Below are positions 37,169 to 45,002 of a DNA stretch of 64,000 nt, one piece after another. The stretch covers positions 62,001 to 126,000 of the forward strand of contig PABK01000026.1 in NCBI GenBank assembly GCA_002699145.1, given 5' to 3'. Position numbers and translations under genes: made by a program. The notes beneath the pieces are model-generated. The model saw nothing but the letters and a program-made list of their open reading frames with translations. It was not told the DNA's origin and searched no databases. Origin of the DNA: Halioglobus sp. (lineage in GTDB: Bacteria > Pseudomonadota > Gammaproteobacteria > Pseudomonadales > Halieaceae). Positions within the stretch are counted from its first letter, which is position 1, and each line of letters opens with the position of its first letter.

Positions 37169-37431
37169 GATTGCCCCTGTTCTGTGGGGCCCGGCCAACT
37201 TGTCCCCGCTGTACTACCTCTATTCCCTGCCCGGCCAGGCCGTTGCTTGTGGCGTCCCTGCGGCTTCCCTGACTGAGAGAGGCCCGCCAAATGTTATCCA
37301 AGGGTAATTTATCATCGCTGCCACAGACGGGATATGGCACGGAGTGTGCAATATTACCAATTGGCTTGCAAAAGCCGATGTAAACAGCGGATTTATAAAG
37401 GAGTTTTTGCCGCGCGGGATGCGCCGGGCGG

Positions 37432-38661
37432 CTAGAAAAGCACCCGGCTGCGAATGGTGCCGTCGATGGCGCTGAGCCTGGCCAGGGCGACATCGCTGTA
37501 CTCGGCGTCGATGTCGATGACCACGTAGCCCACCGCCTCGTTGGTCTGCAGGTACTGGGCCGTGACGTTGATGCCGGTGTCCGAGAACACCTTGTTGATG
37601 GCGCTCATGATGCCGGGTGTATTGCGGTGGATGTGCAGCAGGCGGTGGCTGCCGGCGTGCTCGGGCAGCGCCACCTCGGGCAGGTTGACGGAACTGGTGG
37701 TGGTGCCGTTGTCGCTGTAGCGGGCGAGCTTTTCCGCCACCTCCATGCCGATATTCTCCTGTGCCTCCATGGTGCTGCCGCCGATGTGCGGGGTGAGGAA
37801 GACGTTGTCGAAGCGGCGCAGGGGCGAGACGAACTCCTCGTCGTTGGAACGCGGCTCCACCGGGAACACGTCGATGCCGGCGCCGGCCAGCGCGCGGCGC
37901 TCGACGGCGTCTGCCAGGGCGTCGATATCCACCACCGTGCCGCGCGAGGCGTTGATGAGGATACTGCCCGCGGGCATCTGGGCCAGTTCGCGCGCGCCGA
38001 TCAGGTTCTGTGTGGCTGGCGTCTGCGGCACGTGCAGGCTGACCACGTCGGACGACGACAACAACTGGTTGAGACTGGGCAACTGGCGTGCGTTACCCAG
38101 GGGCAGGCGGTTCTGCACGTCGTAGAACTGCACCTGCATGCCGAGGCTCTCGGCCAGTACGCCCAGTTGCATGCCGATATTGCCGTAGCCGACGATGCCC
38201 AGGCGCTTGCCGCGGATCTCGAAGGCGTTGGCCGCGGATTTCAGCCACTGCCCGCGGTGCGCCGCCGCGTTTTTCTCGGCGACGCCGCGCAGCAGCATGA
38301 TCGCCTCGGCCAGCACCAGCTCCGCGACACTGCGCGTGTTGGAGAAGGGCGCGTTGAACACCGCGATACCGCGCCCGGTGGCGGCAGCCAGGTCGACCTG
38401 GTTGGTGCCGATGCAGAAACAGCCCACGGCGACCAGTTTTTGCGCCGCGGCGAGGATGTCGGCGTTGAGCTGCGTGCGCGAGCGGATGCCGACGAAATGC
38501 GCGCCGGCGATGGCCTCGCGCAACTCCCCGGCGGGCAGGGCTTTGGGGTGCGATTCGATATTGCTGTAACCGGCCTGCTCCAGGGTCTGCACCGCGGACG
38601 GGTGCACGCCCTCGAGTAACAGGAAGCGGATCTTGCTCTTTTCCAGTGATTGCCTGGCCAT
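37432..38661 (-). CDS. serA: D-3-phosphoglycerate dehydrogenase
   Basis: A 409-residue enzyme for the first step of serine synthesis, with a catalytic and an NAD domain (GKRLGIVGYGNIGMQLGVLAE; Arg/Glu/His in INASRGTVVD, GIDVFPVEP, LTPHIGGST) and a C-terminal ACT domain for serine feedback (about 335-409). It is of the short E. coli type, which in Pseudomonas also reduces 2-oxoglutarate to D-2-hydroxyglutarate. The frame is open to 38763, but the family start MARQSLEKSKIRFLLLEG is at 38661. Divergent from the dehydrogenase that removes D-2-hydroxyglutarate. Confidence 0.95.
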   Translation of the reverse strand: MARQSLEKSKIRFLLLEGVHPSAVQTLEQAGYSNIESHPKALPAGELREAIAGAHFVGIRSRTQLNADILAAAQKLVAVGCFCIGTNQVDLAAATGRGIAVFNAPFSNTRSVAELVLAEAIMLLRGVAEKNAAAHRGQWLKSAANAFEIRGKRLGIVGYGNIGMQLGVLAESLGMQVQFYDVQNRLPLGNARQLPSLNQLLSSSDVVSLHVPQTPATQNLIGARELAQMPAGSILINASRGTVVDIDALADAVERRALAGAGIDVFPVEPRSNDEEFVSPLRRFDNVFLTPHIGGSTMEAQENIGMEVAEKLARYSDNGTTTSSVNLPEVALPEHAGSHRLLHIHRNTPGIMSAINKVFSDTGINVTAQYLQTNEAVGYVVIDIDAEYSDVALARLSAIDGTIRSRVLF

Positions 38662-38693
38662 GCGGCTGGCGCCCCTCGCGGCGGTAAAAAAGG

Positions 38694-38713
38694 CGCGTAT
38701 GGTACCATACGCG
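38694..38713. promoter_or_regulatory. Perfect 20-bp palindrome between serA and the D-2-hydroxyglutarate dehydrogenase gene
   Basis: CGCGTATGGTACCATACGCG is a complete, uninterrupted inverted repeat in the 95-base divergent intergenic region, 33 bases from the serA start and 44 from the other. It is a likely dimeric repressor site controlling one or both genes. The core TGGTACCA has the form of GntR-type operators; the regulator is not in the window. Confidence 0.6.
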
Positions 38714-38756
38714 ACCCTCGCGCAGCGCCCCGACCTATCTTCCCGAGGACACTGTT

Positions 38757-40154
38757 TTGCCAACGTTTGACAATGCCGTCCTGGCCGAGCTCGCCGCCGT
38801 CGTCGGCGCCGGACACCTGCTCACCGATGCCGACTCCCTGGCCCGCTACGGCGGGGACTGGACCCGCGTGTACACGCCCGCGCCCGCGGCGGTGGCGCTG
38901 CCCGGCAGCATCGAGCAGGTGCAGGAACTGGTGCGCCTGGCGGCGCGGCGCGGTATCGCCGTGGTGCCCTCGGGGGGCCGCACCGGGCTCAGCGGCGGCG
39001 CGGTGGCCAGGGCGGGCGAACTGGTAGTCGCCCTGGACCGGCTCGACAGCATCGACGACTTCAACCCGGTCGACCGCACCGTGCGCTGCGGCGCCGGCGT
39101 CATCACGCAACACCTGCAGGAATACGCGGCGCAGCGGCAGCTCTTTTACCCGGTGGATTTCGCCTCCAGCGGCTCCAGCCAGCTGGGCGGCAACATCGCC
39201 ACCAACGCCGGCGGTATCAAGGTGATTCGTCACGGCATGACCCGCGACTGGGTCGCCGGGCTGAAGCTGGTGACCGGCACCGGCGAACTGCTGGACCTGG
39301 GCCGCGGCCTGGTGAAGAACAATACCGGCTACGACCTGCGGCAACTGGTGATCGGCTCCGAGGGCACCCTGGGCATCGTGGTGGAGGCGACCATGCGCCT
39401 GCGGCAGGCGCCGCCCGACAGCGCGGTACTGGTGCTGGGCGTACCCGATATGAACGCCATCATGTCGGTGCTGCAGGCGTTTCGCCACGGCATGGAACTG
39501 CAGGCCTTCGAGTTCTTCTCGCAGCTGGCGCTGGACAAGGTGGTCGAGCACCAGGGCCTGCAGCCGCCCTTCGCCAGCACCGCCCCCTACTACGCCCTGC
39601 TGGAGTTCGATTGCGCCGACGAGCCCGCCATGGACCGCGCCATGGAGCTGTTCGAGCACTGCGTGGAGCGCGGCTGGGTGCTGGACGGCGTGATCAGCCA
39701 GAGCGTCGCCCAGGCGCGTTCGCTGTGGCGCCTGCGCGAGGACATTTCCGAAACCATCGCGCGCTGGACGCCGTACAAGAACGATATTGCGACAGTGGTG
39801 TCACGGGTGCCGGAGTTTCTCGCCGCGGTGGAGTCGGTGGTCAACGCCAATTACCCGGACTTCGAGATCGTCTGGTTCGGCCATATCGGCGACGGCAACG
39901 TGCACCTGAACATTCTCAAGCCGGACGGGCTGGCGCTGCCGGAGTTCCAGGCGCGCTGCGGCGAAGTCAGCCGCTGGGTGTTCGAGATCGTGCAGCGCCA
40001 CGGCGGCAGCATCTCCGCCGAGCACGGGGTGGGGTTGCTGAAAAAGGACTACCTGCTCTACTCGCGCACGGAGGCGGAAATCGCCATCATGCGCGGCATC
40101 AAGCAGGTCTTCGACCCCCACGGCATCATGAACCCGGGCAAGATCTTCGACTAG
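38757..40154 (+). CDS. FAD-linked D-2-hydroxyglutarate dehydrogenase
   Basis: A 465-residue FAD_binding_4/FAD-oxidase_C enzyme of the GlcD/DLD group. Seen are the FAD-binding PSGGRTGLSGGAV, GSSQLGGNIATNAGG and GSEGTLGIV, and C-terminal metal/substrate residues in WFGHIGDGNVHLNI and GSISAEHGVGLLKK. In Pseudomonas the orthologue next to serA oxidises D-2-hydroxyglutarate, made by SerA as it regenerates NAD, and passes electrons to ETF. A glycolate or D-lactate substrate is less likely given the neighbour. The start is TTG at 38757 with AGGAC upstream. Confidence 0.88.
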   Translation: MPTFDNAVLAELAAVVGAGHLLTDADSLARYGGDWTRVYTPAPAAVALPGSIEQVQELVRLAARRGIAVVPSGGRTGLSGGAVARAGELVVALDRLDSIDDFNPVDRTVRCGAGVITQHLQEYAAQRQLFYPVDFASSGSSQLGGNIATNAGGIKVIRHGMTRDWVAGLKLVTGTGELLDLGRGLVKNNTGYDLRQLVIGSEGTLGIVVEATMRLRQAPPDSAVLVLGVPDMNAIMSVLQAFRHGMELQAFEFFSQLALDKVVEHQGLQPPFASTAPYYALLEFDCADEPAMDRAMELFEHCVERGWVLDGVISQSVAQARSLWRLREDISETIARWTPYKNDIATVVSRVPEFLAAVESVVNANYPDFEIVWFGHIGDGNVHLNILKPDGLALPEFQARCGEVSRWVFEIVQRHGGSISAEHGVGLLKKDYLLYSRTEAEIAIMRGIKQVFDPHGIMNPGKIFD

Positions 40155-40158
40155 CCGC

Positions 40159-40177
40159 GCGCCGCTGCGCAGCGGCG
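40159..40177. terminator. GC-rich hairpin between convergent genes
   Basis: GCCGCT and AGCGGC form a 6-bp stem around GCGC in the 24-base gap between the dehydrogenase and rpiA stop codons. There is no T-run on either strand, so its role as a terminator is uncertain. Confidence 0.35.
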
Positions 40178-40178
40178 C

Positions 40179-40853
40179 CTATTCGGCGTACAGCGTCTTC
40201 ACGCCCTCGCTGGTGCCCAGCAGCAGCACGTCGGCGGGCTTGTGCGCAAACAAACCGTTGGTGACCACGCCGGTGATGTTGTTGATGGCCTGCTCCGTGG
40301 CCAGCGGCTGGGGAATGGGGAAGTTGTGTACGTCGAGGATGACGTTGCCGTTGTCCGTGACCACGCCCTCGCGGTACACCGGGTCGCCGCCGAGTTTCAC
40401 CAGTTCCCGCGCCACGTGACTGCGCGCCATGGGAATCACCTCCACCGGCAGGGGGAACTGGCCCAGCGTGTGCACCAGCTTGCTCTGGTCGGCGATACAG
40501 ATGAACTCGCGCGCCACCGCGGTGACGATCTTCTCCCGCGTCAGCGCGGCGCCGCCGCCCTTGATCAGCTGTAGCGCCGCATTGCTTTCGTCGGCGCCGT
40601 CGATATAGAAGTCCACGGCGTCGACGGTGTTCAGGTCGTACACCGGGATACCGTGGCTTTGCAGCCGCGCGGCGGAGGCCTCGGAGCTGGCGACGGTCGC
40701 CTCGAGTTGTCCGGCCAGGGGCGCCAGCGCGTCGATGAACAGATTGGCGGTTGAGCCCGTGCCGATGCCCAGCACCGTGTCCGACTCCAGTTGCGGCCGA
40801 ATATAGGCCAGCGCGGCTGCCGCCACCGCCTGTTTCATTTCGTCCTGGGTCAT
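40179..40853 (-). CDS. rpiA: Ribose-5-phosphate isomerase A
   Basis: A 224-residue enzyme of the pentose phosphate pathway. Motifs: [15 protein letters not shown] (phosphate loop), [25 protein letters not shown] with catalytic Asp/Glu/Lys, and [19 protein letters not shown]. The start [10 protein letters not shown] at 40853 matches homologues; an in-frame ATG/GTG further upstream (40889) would overlap the promoter. Divergent from ilvA, as in Pseudomonas. Confidence 0.96.
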   Translation of the reverse strand: MTQDEMKQAVAAAALAYIRPQLESDTVLGIGTGSTANLFIDALAPLAGQLEATVASSEASAARLQSHGIPVYDLNTVDAVDFYIDGADESNAALQLIKGGGAALTREKIVTAVAREFICIADQSKLVHTLGQFPLPVEVIPMARSHVARELVKLGGDPVYREGVVTDNGNVILDVHNFPIPQPLATEQAINNITGVVTNGLFAHKPADVLLLGTSEGVKTLYAE

Positions 40854-40887
40854 GACTTGTCCTTGTGCACACGGGTCAGGCGCAGTC

Positions 40888-40916
40888 ATTATAGAGCAGC
40901 CGCCCCGCGGCGGTAA
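40888..40916 (-). promoter_or_regulatory. rpiA promoter (sigma-70 type)
   Basis: Minus-strand TTACCG (40911-40916) and a consensus TATAAT (40888-40893) with a 17-base spacer. The start point would be near 40881, leaving a leader of about 28 bases. This also argues against the longer rpiA start at 40889. Confidence 0.75.
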
Positions 40917-40996
40917 GTGAAGCAGCGCCAGCGGCTGAAAATCCTGCCGCGCTGAACTACCATCAGGCGACCGCCCGCAGCGTGATCGAGGCCGAC

Positions 40997-42523
40997 ATGC
41001 CCCAGAGCTACATCAAACGCATACTCGATGCGCGCGTTTACGACGTCGCGCGGGAGACACCCATCCACGAGGCGAGCCTCATGTCACGGCGGCTGCGCAA
41101 TCGCGTCTGGCTCAAGCGCGAGGACCTGCAGCCGGTCTTCTCCTTCAAGCTGCGCGGCGCCTACTGCAAGATGAGCCGGCTGGCGCCGGCGCAACTGCAG
41201 CGCGGAGTGGTCGCCGCCTCGGCGGGCAATCACGCCCAGGGTGTGGCCATGGCCGCGCAGCATCTCGGCGCGCGCGCCACCATCGTCATGCCGCGCACCA
41301 CGCCGCAAATCAAGGTCGACGCGGTGCGCGCGCGCGGGGCGAAGGTGGTCCTGCACGGCGACTCTTTCGACGAGGCGGCGCAGCGCGCGCGCAAACTGGA
41401 GCGCGACCGGGGCCTGGTTTTTGTACACCCCTTCGACGACCCGGACGTCATCGCCGGCCAGGGCACCATCGGCATGGAGATCGTGCGCCAGCACCAGGCG
41501 CCGCTGGATGTCCTGTTCGTACCGGTGGGTGGCGGCGGGCTGTTGGCCGGGGTCGCCGCCTACGTGAACTACGTCTGGCCGCACACGCGCATTGTCGGCG
41601 TGGAACCGGAGGACGCGGCCTGCCTGCAACTCGCCCTGCGGCGCGGCAGGCGCGACACCCTGGCCGAGGTCGGCCTGTTCGCCGATGGTTGCGCCGTGGC
41701 GCAGGTGGGCAAGGAGCCTTTCCGGGTGATTCGCGACACCGTCGCCGAGGTGATCACCGTGTCCACCGACGAGATGTGCGCCGCGATCAAGGATATCTTC
41801 GAGGACACGCGCAGCATCGCCGAACCGGCCGGGGCGCTGGCGCTGGCGGGACTGAAAAAGTACGTCGAGCGCGAGGCGCTGCAAGAGCGCGAACTGCTCG
41901 CCATCGTCAGCGGCGCCAACACCAACTTCGACCGCCTGCGCTACATTTCCGAGCGCACCGAGATCGGAGAGCACCGGGAGGCGGTGATCAGCGTCACCGT
42001 GCCGGAGCGCCCGGGCAGCTTCCGCCAGTTCTGCAAGGCGCTGGGGCGGCGCAATATCACGGAGTTCAACTACCGCTATGCAGACCCCGAGGAGGCGCGG
42101 GTTTTCGTTGGCCTGACCGTGGAACCAGGCGGCGAGGACCTGGCGGCGCTGCTCGCGACGCTGCGCGCGGACGGCTACGCCACCGAGGATCTCACCGGCA
42201 ATGAAATGGCCAAGCTGCACGTGCGTCACATGGTCGGCGGGCACGCCCCGGCGCAGCTCACCGACGAGCGCGTCTACCGGGTGGAGTTCCCCGAGCGCCC
42301 CGGGGCTCTGCTGCGATTTCTCACCGGCCTGGGCCGGCGCTGGAATATCTCCATGTTCCACTACCGCAATCACGGCGCCGCCTACGGCCGCATTCTCCTC
42401 GGCGTGCAGCTGCCGCGGGGCGAGCGGCGCGAGTTCGAGCAGCTCCTGCGGCGCATCAACTACCCCTTCCGCGAGGAGAGCGACAACCCCGCGTATCGGC
42501 TCTATCTCGGCGCCGAACTGTAG
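40997..42523 (+). CDS. ilvA: Threonine ammonia-lyase, biosynthetic
   Basis: A 508-residue PLP enzyme converting threonine to 2-oxobutyrate for isoleucine synthesis. PLP lysine is K51 (FSFKLRGAY), the phosphate/serine loop is [10 protein letters not shown] and GGGGLLAG binds PLP phosphate. The C-terminal third holds two ACT-like regulatory domains (from about 325 and 420; [26 protein letters not shown]), so isoleucine inhibition is expected. ATG at 40997 ([17 protein letters not shown]) fits the family better than the GTG at 40982. Confidence 0.95.
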   Translation: MPQSYIKRILDARVYDVARETPIHEASLMSRRLRNRVWLKREDLQPVFSFKLRGAYCKMSRLAPAQLQRGVVAASAGNHAQGVAMAAQHLGARATIVMPRTTPQIKVDAVRARGAKVVLHGDSFDEAAQRARKLERDRGLVFVHPFDDPDVIAGQGTIGMEIVRQHQAPLDVLFVPVGGGGLLAGVAAYVNYVWPHTRIVGVEPEDAACLQLALRRGRRDTLAEVGLFADGCAVAQVGKEPFRVIRDTVAEVITVSTDEMCAAIKDIFEDTRSIAEPAGALALAGLKKYVEREALQERELLAIVSGANTNFDRLRYISERTEIGEHREAVISVTVPERPGSFRQFCKALGRRNITEFNYRYADPEEARVFVGLTVEPGGEDLAALLATLRADGYATEDLTGNEMAKLHVRHMVGGHAPAQLTDERVYRVEFPERPGALLRFLTGLGRRWNISMFHYRNHGAAYGRILLGVQLPRGERREFEQLLRRINYPFREESDNPAYRLYLGAEL

Positions 42524-42540
42524 AAATCTCCGGAAAGTCA

Positions 42541-42570
42541 GCCCCGGCGCGGTCTGCGGGGTTTTCTTTT
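42541..42570 (+). terminator. Rho-independent terminator of ilvA
   Basis: CCCCG (42542-42546) and CGGGG (42557-42561) form the stem around a 10-base loop, followed by TTTTCTTTT. It starts about 18 bases after the ilvA stop. Confidence 0.75.
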
Positions 42571-42599
42571 AGTGATTGCTAGGCTAAGATTGAGGCCGG

Positions 42600-42634
42600 T
42601 TTGTAAAATATTTACAAATATTACAGTTGTTACA
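42600..42634 (+). promoter_or_regulatory. AT-rich element: TTTGTAAA-ATA-TTTACAAA palindrome and TTACA repeats at 9-base spacing
   Basis: A perfect inverted repeat with 8-bp arms and a 3-base centre occupies 42600-42618. TTACA occurs at 42612, 42621 and 42630, exactly 9 bases apart, and its reverse complement TGTAA at 42602. The element lies 64 bases upstream of the small ORF at 42698 and is very unlike the surrounding GC-rich DNA. It is probably a binding site for a transcription factor; which one is unknown. Confidence 0.5.
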
Positions 42635-42697
42635 CCCCAGGAGTGAGGGTACCGGCGCCGCAGAGCGCGGGCCCGGGGCAAGTGAGAGTGGGATCTG

Positions 42698-42844
42698 GTG
42701 AAACGTAAACCTGACGTATTGGTGATACTCGTGGCGGCGTTCGGCCTGGGGGTGCTGGTTACCCTGCTGTTGCCCCTGGCCGCGAACGACACTGTCGCGG
42801 CGCCGGCCTCCGCATTACAGGCGGGCATCATCATCCGGGACTGA
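42698..42844 (+). CDS. Small single-pass membrane protein (48 residues), unrecognised
   Basis: GTG start at 42698, TGA at 42842-42844. The product begins MKRKPDVLVIL, has one strongly hydrophobic helix (about residues 7-29) after three basic residues, then an Ala-rich segment ending AGIIIRD; topology would be N-in. A GGGAT purine stretch lies 6 bases upstream. Coding support: it is framed by the ilvA terminator and an AT-rich regulatory element on one side and the convergent fau gene, 19 bases away, on the other. I do not recognise a family and assign no function. Confidence 0.6.
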   Translation: MKRKPDVLVILVAAFGLGVLVTLLLPLAANDTVAAPASALQAGIIIRD

Positions 42845-42863
42845 TTCCCGGCCTTCCCGGCGA

Positions 42864-43442
42864 TCACCCCCTGCAATCGAGCAGGGCGGACTCGGTCGCT
42901 ACATAATCCAGTTCGATATCCCAGTCGTCGCGCGGCACCTGCTCGACCTCCTGGCAGCTGTGCGCCAGGCCGACCAGCAGCGGACGCGCCGCGCCGGCCA
43001 GGCTGCGGTCGTAGAAGCCGCCGCCCATGCCCAGGCGCCCACCCCGACGGTCCCAGGCGACCAGCGGCAGGCACAGGATATCCAGCTGGTCCGGCGTACA
43101 GCGCGCCGCCCCTGGCGGCGGTTCGGGAATGTTCAGGCGGTTTGGCCGCAACGTCGCCTGCGCCTGCCACAACGCGAAGTCCAGGCGCCCGTCCGCGGCC
43201 AGCACCGGCAGGAACAGCTGCATGGCGCGGGCGCGGGCGCGCAGGGCGATGCCAGCGGTGGCAATTTCCCCGTCGGCGGGCAGGTACAGCGCCAAGCGGG
43301 CGCAGTGGCGCCAGGCGTCGAGCTGTTCGACACGCTGCGCCAGGGCCTCGGCGGCCCGGGCCTGCCGGCCGGCATCGAGGTCTCGCCGGCGCTGGCGCAT
43401 CAGGCGGCGCAGTTCGGCCTTGGCGTCGAAGTTAGTCGGCAC
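42864..43442 (-). CDS. fau: 5-formyltetrahydrofolate cyclo-ligase
   Basis: A 192-residue enzyme (YgfA) that converts 5-formyl-THF to 5,10-methenyl-THF with ATP. Visible: basic N-terminal helix (LRRLMRQRRR), LALYLPADGEIAT, and the family signature RRGGRLGMGGGFYDRSL, plus AHSCQEVEQVPRDDWDI. The frame extends to 43523, but that stretch runs into the 6S RNA; the GTG at 43442 gives the family start. As in most gammaproteobacteria it is directly downstream of ssrS. Confidence 0.92.
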   Translation of the reverse strand: MPTNFDAKAELRRLMRQRRRDLDAGRQARAAEALAQRVEQLDAWRHCARLALYLPADGEIATAGIALRARARAMQLFLPVLAADGRLDFALWQAQATLRPNRLNIPEPPPGAARCTPDQLDILCLPLVAWDRRGGRLGMGGGFYDRSLAGAARPLLVGLAHSCQEVEQVPRDDWDIELDYVATESALLDCRG

Positions 43443-43472
43443 TGGCTCCGGGTGCGGGCATAGAAGAAGTGA

Positions 43473-43653
43473 GGGATTCCCGGCATACCGCTGACAGCAC
43501 TGCCCTTGAACCCGACGGTTCAAGGTGGTGGCCCCCGTACTGTATCAGGCTTCCCGGACCATGCCGGACATGCACACCTACAGTATCAGGAAACCTCCGG
43601 TTTCATAGTATCGGCTCGAGGACTGTATGTCTGGCGCATACGCCAGGTATCCG
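43473..43653 (-). ncRNA. ssrS: 6S RNA
   Basis: About 180 nucleotides between zapA and fau, the canonical location. Minus-strand sequence shows the conserved 5' bulge side (CTCGAGCCGATACTAT, like CUGAGCCGAUAUUU of E. coli), the facing strand (GGTCCGGGAAGCCTGATAC, like GGUCCG..GAAGCC) and the 3' hairpin CCTTGAACCGTCGGGTTCAAGG, plus a closing stem GGATACC / GGTATGCC. It mimics an open promoter and sequesters sigma-70 polymerase in stationary phase. Ends are estimated from the closing stem. Confidence 0.92.
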
Positions 43654-43659
43654 AGAGGG

Positions 43660-43665
43660 AGTATA
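43660..43665 (-). promoter_or_regulatory. -10 box of ssrS
   Basis: TATACT on the minus strand, seven bases before the predicted 5' end of 6S RNA. No good -35 hexamer is seen at 17 bases; read-through from zapA could also contribute. Confidence 0.55.
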
Positions 43666-43727
43666 GCCCAGAAACTTTGGTCAGCGATCACTAATGCGCG
43701 GGGAAAAAACGACAATTGTGTGACAGG

Positions 43728-44048
43728 TCAGCCAATTTCCAGCTGGCGCAGGTCGTAGAGGGCCTCGTCGAGCTTGCGGCTGAGCCGCTTGACCGCCTCG
43801 TCCGCGGGCCGCTCTTCCCCGCCCCCGCCCGCTGCCTGCAGCAGTTCGTAGCTGATGTTCAGCGCCGCCATCACCGCGATGCGCTCGACGCCGATGACCT
43901 TGCCGGTATCGCGTATCGTACGCATTTGCTTGTCCAGGTACCTGGCCGAGGTGCCCAGTTCGGCTTCCTGCTCCGGCGGGCAGGCGACCTGGTACTCCTT
44001 GTCGAGGATCTTGACGGTGACGGTGTTGGGCTGGCTCACGCTGCTCAC
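43728..44048 (-). CDS. zapA: Cell division protein ZapA
   Basis: A 106-residue protein that cross-links FtsZ filaments. N-terminal globular part (VTVKILDKEYQVACPPEQEAEL, SARYLDKQMRTIRDTGKVIGVERIAVMAALNISYELL) and a C-terminal coiled coil (AVKRLSRKLDEALYDLRQLE). Start overlaps the stop of the ZapB-like gene by 4 bases (44045-44048). Followed by 6S RNA and fau. Confidence 0.95.
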   Translation of the reverse strand: MSSVSQPNTVTVKILDKEYQVACPPEQEAELGTSARYLDKQMRTIRDTGKVIGVERIAVMAALNISYELLQAAGGGGEERPADEAVKRLSRKLDEALYDLRQLEIG

Positions 44049-44245
44049 TCCATGGCGCGCAGGCGGCCGATCATGGCCTCAACCTTGCTGCGCGCAAGTT
44101 CGTTCTTGTCGATGAGGTCCTTGCGCTCGCGCTGCCAGCCGGCCTGGTCTTTTTTCAATACCTGGTTTTCCCGGTCCAGTTCCTGGCACAGCGCTATCAG
44201 CTCGTCGATCTTTTTTTCGAGCGCTTTCAGTTGGTTCTCTGCCAT
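44045..44245 (-). CDS. ZapB-like coiled-coil protein (TIGR02449 family)
   Basis: A 66-residue protein that is almost entirely a coiled coil (LKALEKKIDELIALCQELDRENQVLKKDQ...), of the TIGR02449 family found immediately upstream of zapA in Pseudomonas and relatives. By position and shape it is a likely functional counterpart of ZapB, a partner of ZapA at the division site; this is inferred, not shown by sequence identity with E. coli ZapB. Confidence 0.82.
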   Translation of the reverse strand: MAENQLKALEKKIDELIALCQELDRENQVLKKDQAGWQRERKDLIDKNELARSKVEAMIGRLRAME

Positions 44246-44279
44246 GAGGGTATACTGGGGCTGGTCTTATTGGAAACCT

Positions 44280-44308
44280 ACTATAGAGCCGCCGGGGATT
44301 GAGGTCAA
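44280..44308 (-). promoter_or_regulatory. Promoter of the zapB-like/zapA operon
   Basis: Minus-strand TTGACC (44303-44308), 17-base spacer, TATAGT (44280-44285). Start point expected near 44273, with a leader of about 28 bases. The -35 overlaps that of the divergent ygfB promoter. Confidence 0.75.
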
Positions 44309-44327
44309 CGCGACAAAAGCCTGCTAT
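44299..44327 (+). promoter_or_regulatory. Promoter of ygfB-pepP-ubiH
   Basis: Plus-strand TTGAGG (44299-44304), 17-base spacer, TGCTAT (44322-44327). Its -35 shares bases with that of the opposite promoter, in the near-palindrome TTGAGGTCAA. Confidence 0.55.
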
Positions 44328-44396
44328 TTCAAGGGTCTGCCAAGTTTTTGTAACAACGGCCTGAGACCGTGCCGGCGGCAGGCGGGAGATGGATTG

Positions 44397-44984
44397 ATGT
44401 ACGACGACGGTGAGGGGGAGGCCCAGCCTTTCGATTTCGAGGAGCTGGCCGACCACCTTTTCGAACAGGGCGCGCCGTGTTCGCCCGCGCAGTTGCACGG
44501 TTGTCTCAGCGGGCTGCTCGCGGCGGGTGCCGACGGCAGCGACGAGTACGGGCTGGACGCCACCGGCCAGGCGCTGGAGCTGACCCTGCACGGCGAGCTG
44601 GCCGTGCGTGTCATGCAGCTGTATCGGGCGACCGGGGCGGCGTTGGGCGACGAGGCCTTCGGCTTCCACCCGCTGCTGCCCGACGACGCCACGGATATCC
44701 AGTTGCGCACCCGCTCCCTGGCGCAGTGGTGCGAGGCTTTCCTCACCGGTATCGCCCACGGCGCGAGCGCGGCGGTGAACTGGTCCGAGCAGGGCCGGGA
44801 AATTCTCGAGGACATCGCTGCCATGGCCCAGGCGGAGGTCGGCGAGGAGGAGAGCGAGGACGAGGCGGAGGACAGCTACCTGGAAATCGTGGACTACCTG
44901 CGCTTCGCCGTGCTCAACCTGTACATGGAGCATGCCGAGGCTCCGCAGGATCGCGGGCGGCCCCCCGCCGGCACACTGCACTGA
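44397..44984 (+). CDS. ygfB: UPF0149/YgfB family protein
   Basis: A 195-residue protein of the YgfB/YecA-type UPF0149 family: PAQLHGCLSGLLAAG near the N-terminus, WCEAFLTGIAHG in the middle and EIVDYLRFAVLNLYMEH at the C-terminus. In Pseudomonas aeruginosa YgfB dampens expression of an amidase gene and affects beta-lactam resistance; whether this holds here is unknown. The frame is open far upstream, but the ATG at 44397 after GGGAG fits the family. First gene before pepP, ubiH and ubiI, the conserved order. Confidence 0.92.
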   Translation: MYDDGEGEAQPFDFEELADHLFEQGAPCSPAQLHGCLSGLLAAGADGSDEYGLDATGQALELTLHGELAVRVMQLYRATGAALGDEAFGFHPLLPDDATDIQLRTRSLAQWCEAFLTGIAHGASAAVNWSEQGREILEDIAAMAQAEVGEEESEDEAEDSYLEIVDYLRFAVLNLYMEHAEAPQDRGRPPAGTLH

Positions 44985-45002
44985 AGGGGCGCCGCGAGCG
45001 GT

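Noticed and set aside
37199-37431. Fur box or clear promoter before the TonB-dependent receptor
   Set aside because: No GATAAT-type repeats and no -35/-10 pair with acceptable spacing; only an asymmetric inverted repeat at 37347-37370.
43716-44396. N-terminal extension of the ygfB frame
   Set aside because: It runs antisense through zapA and the ZapB-like gene; ribosome site and family alignment place the start at 44397.
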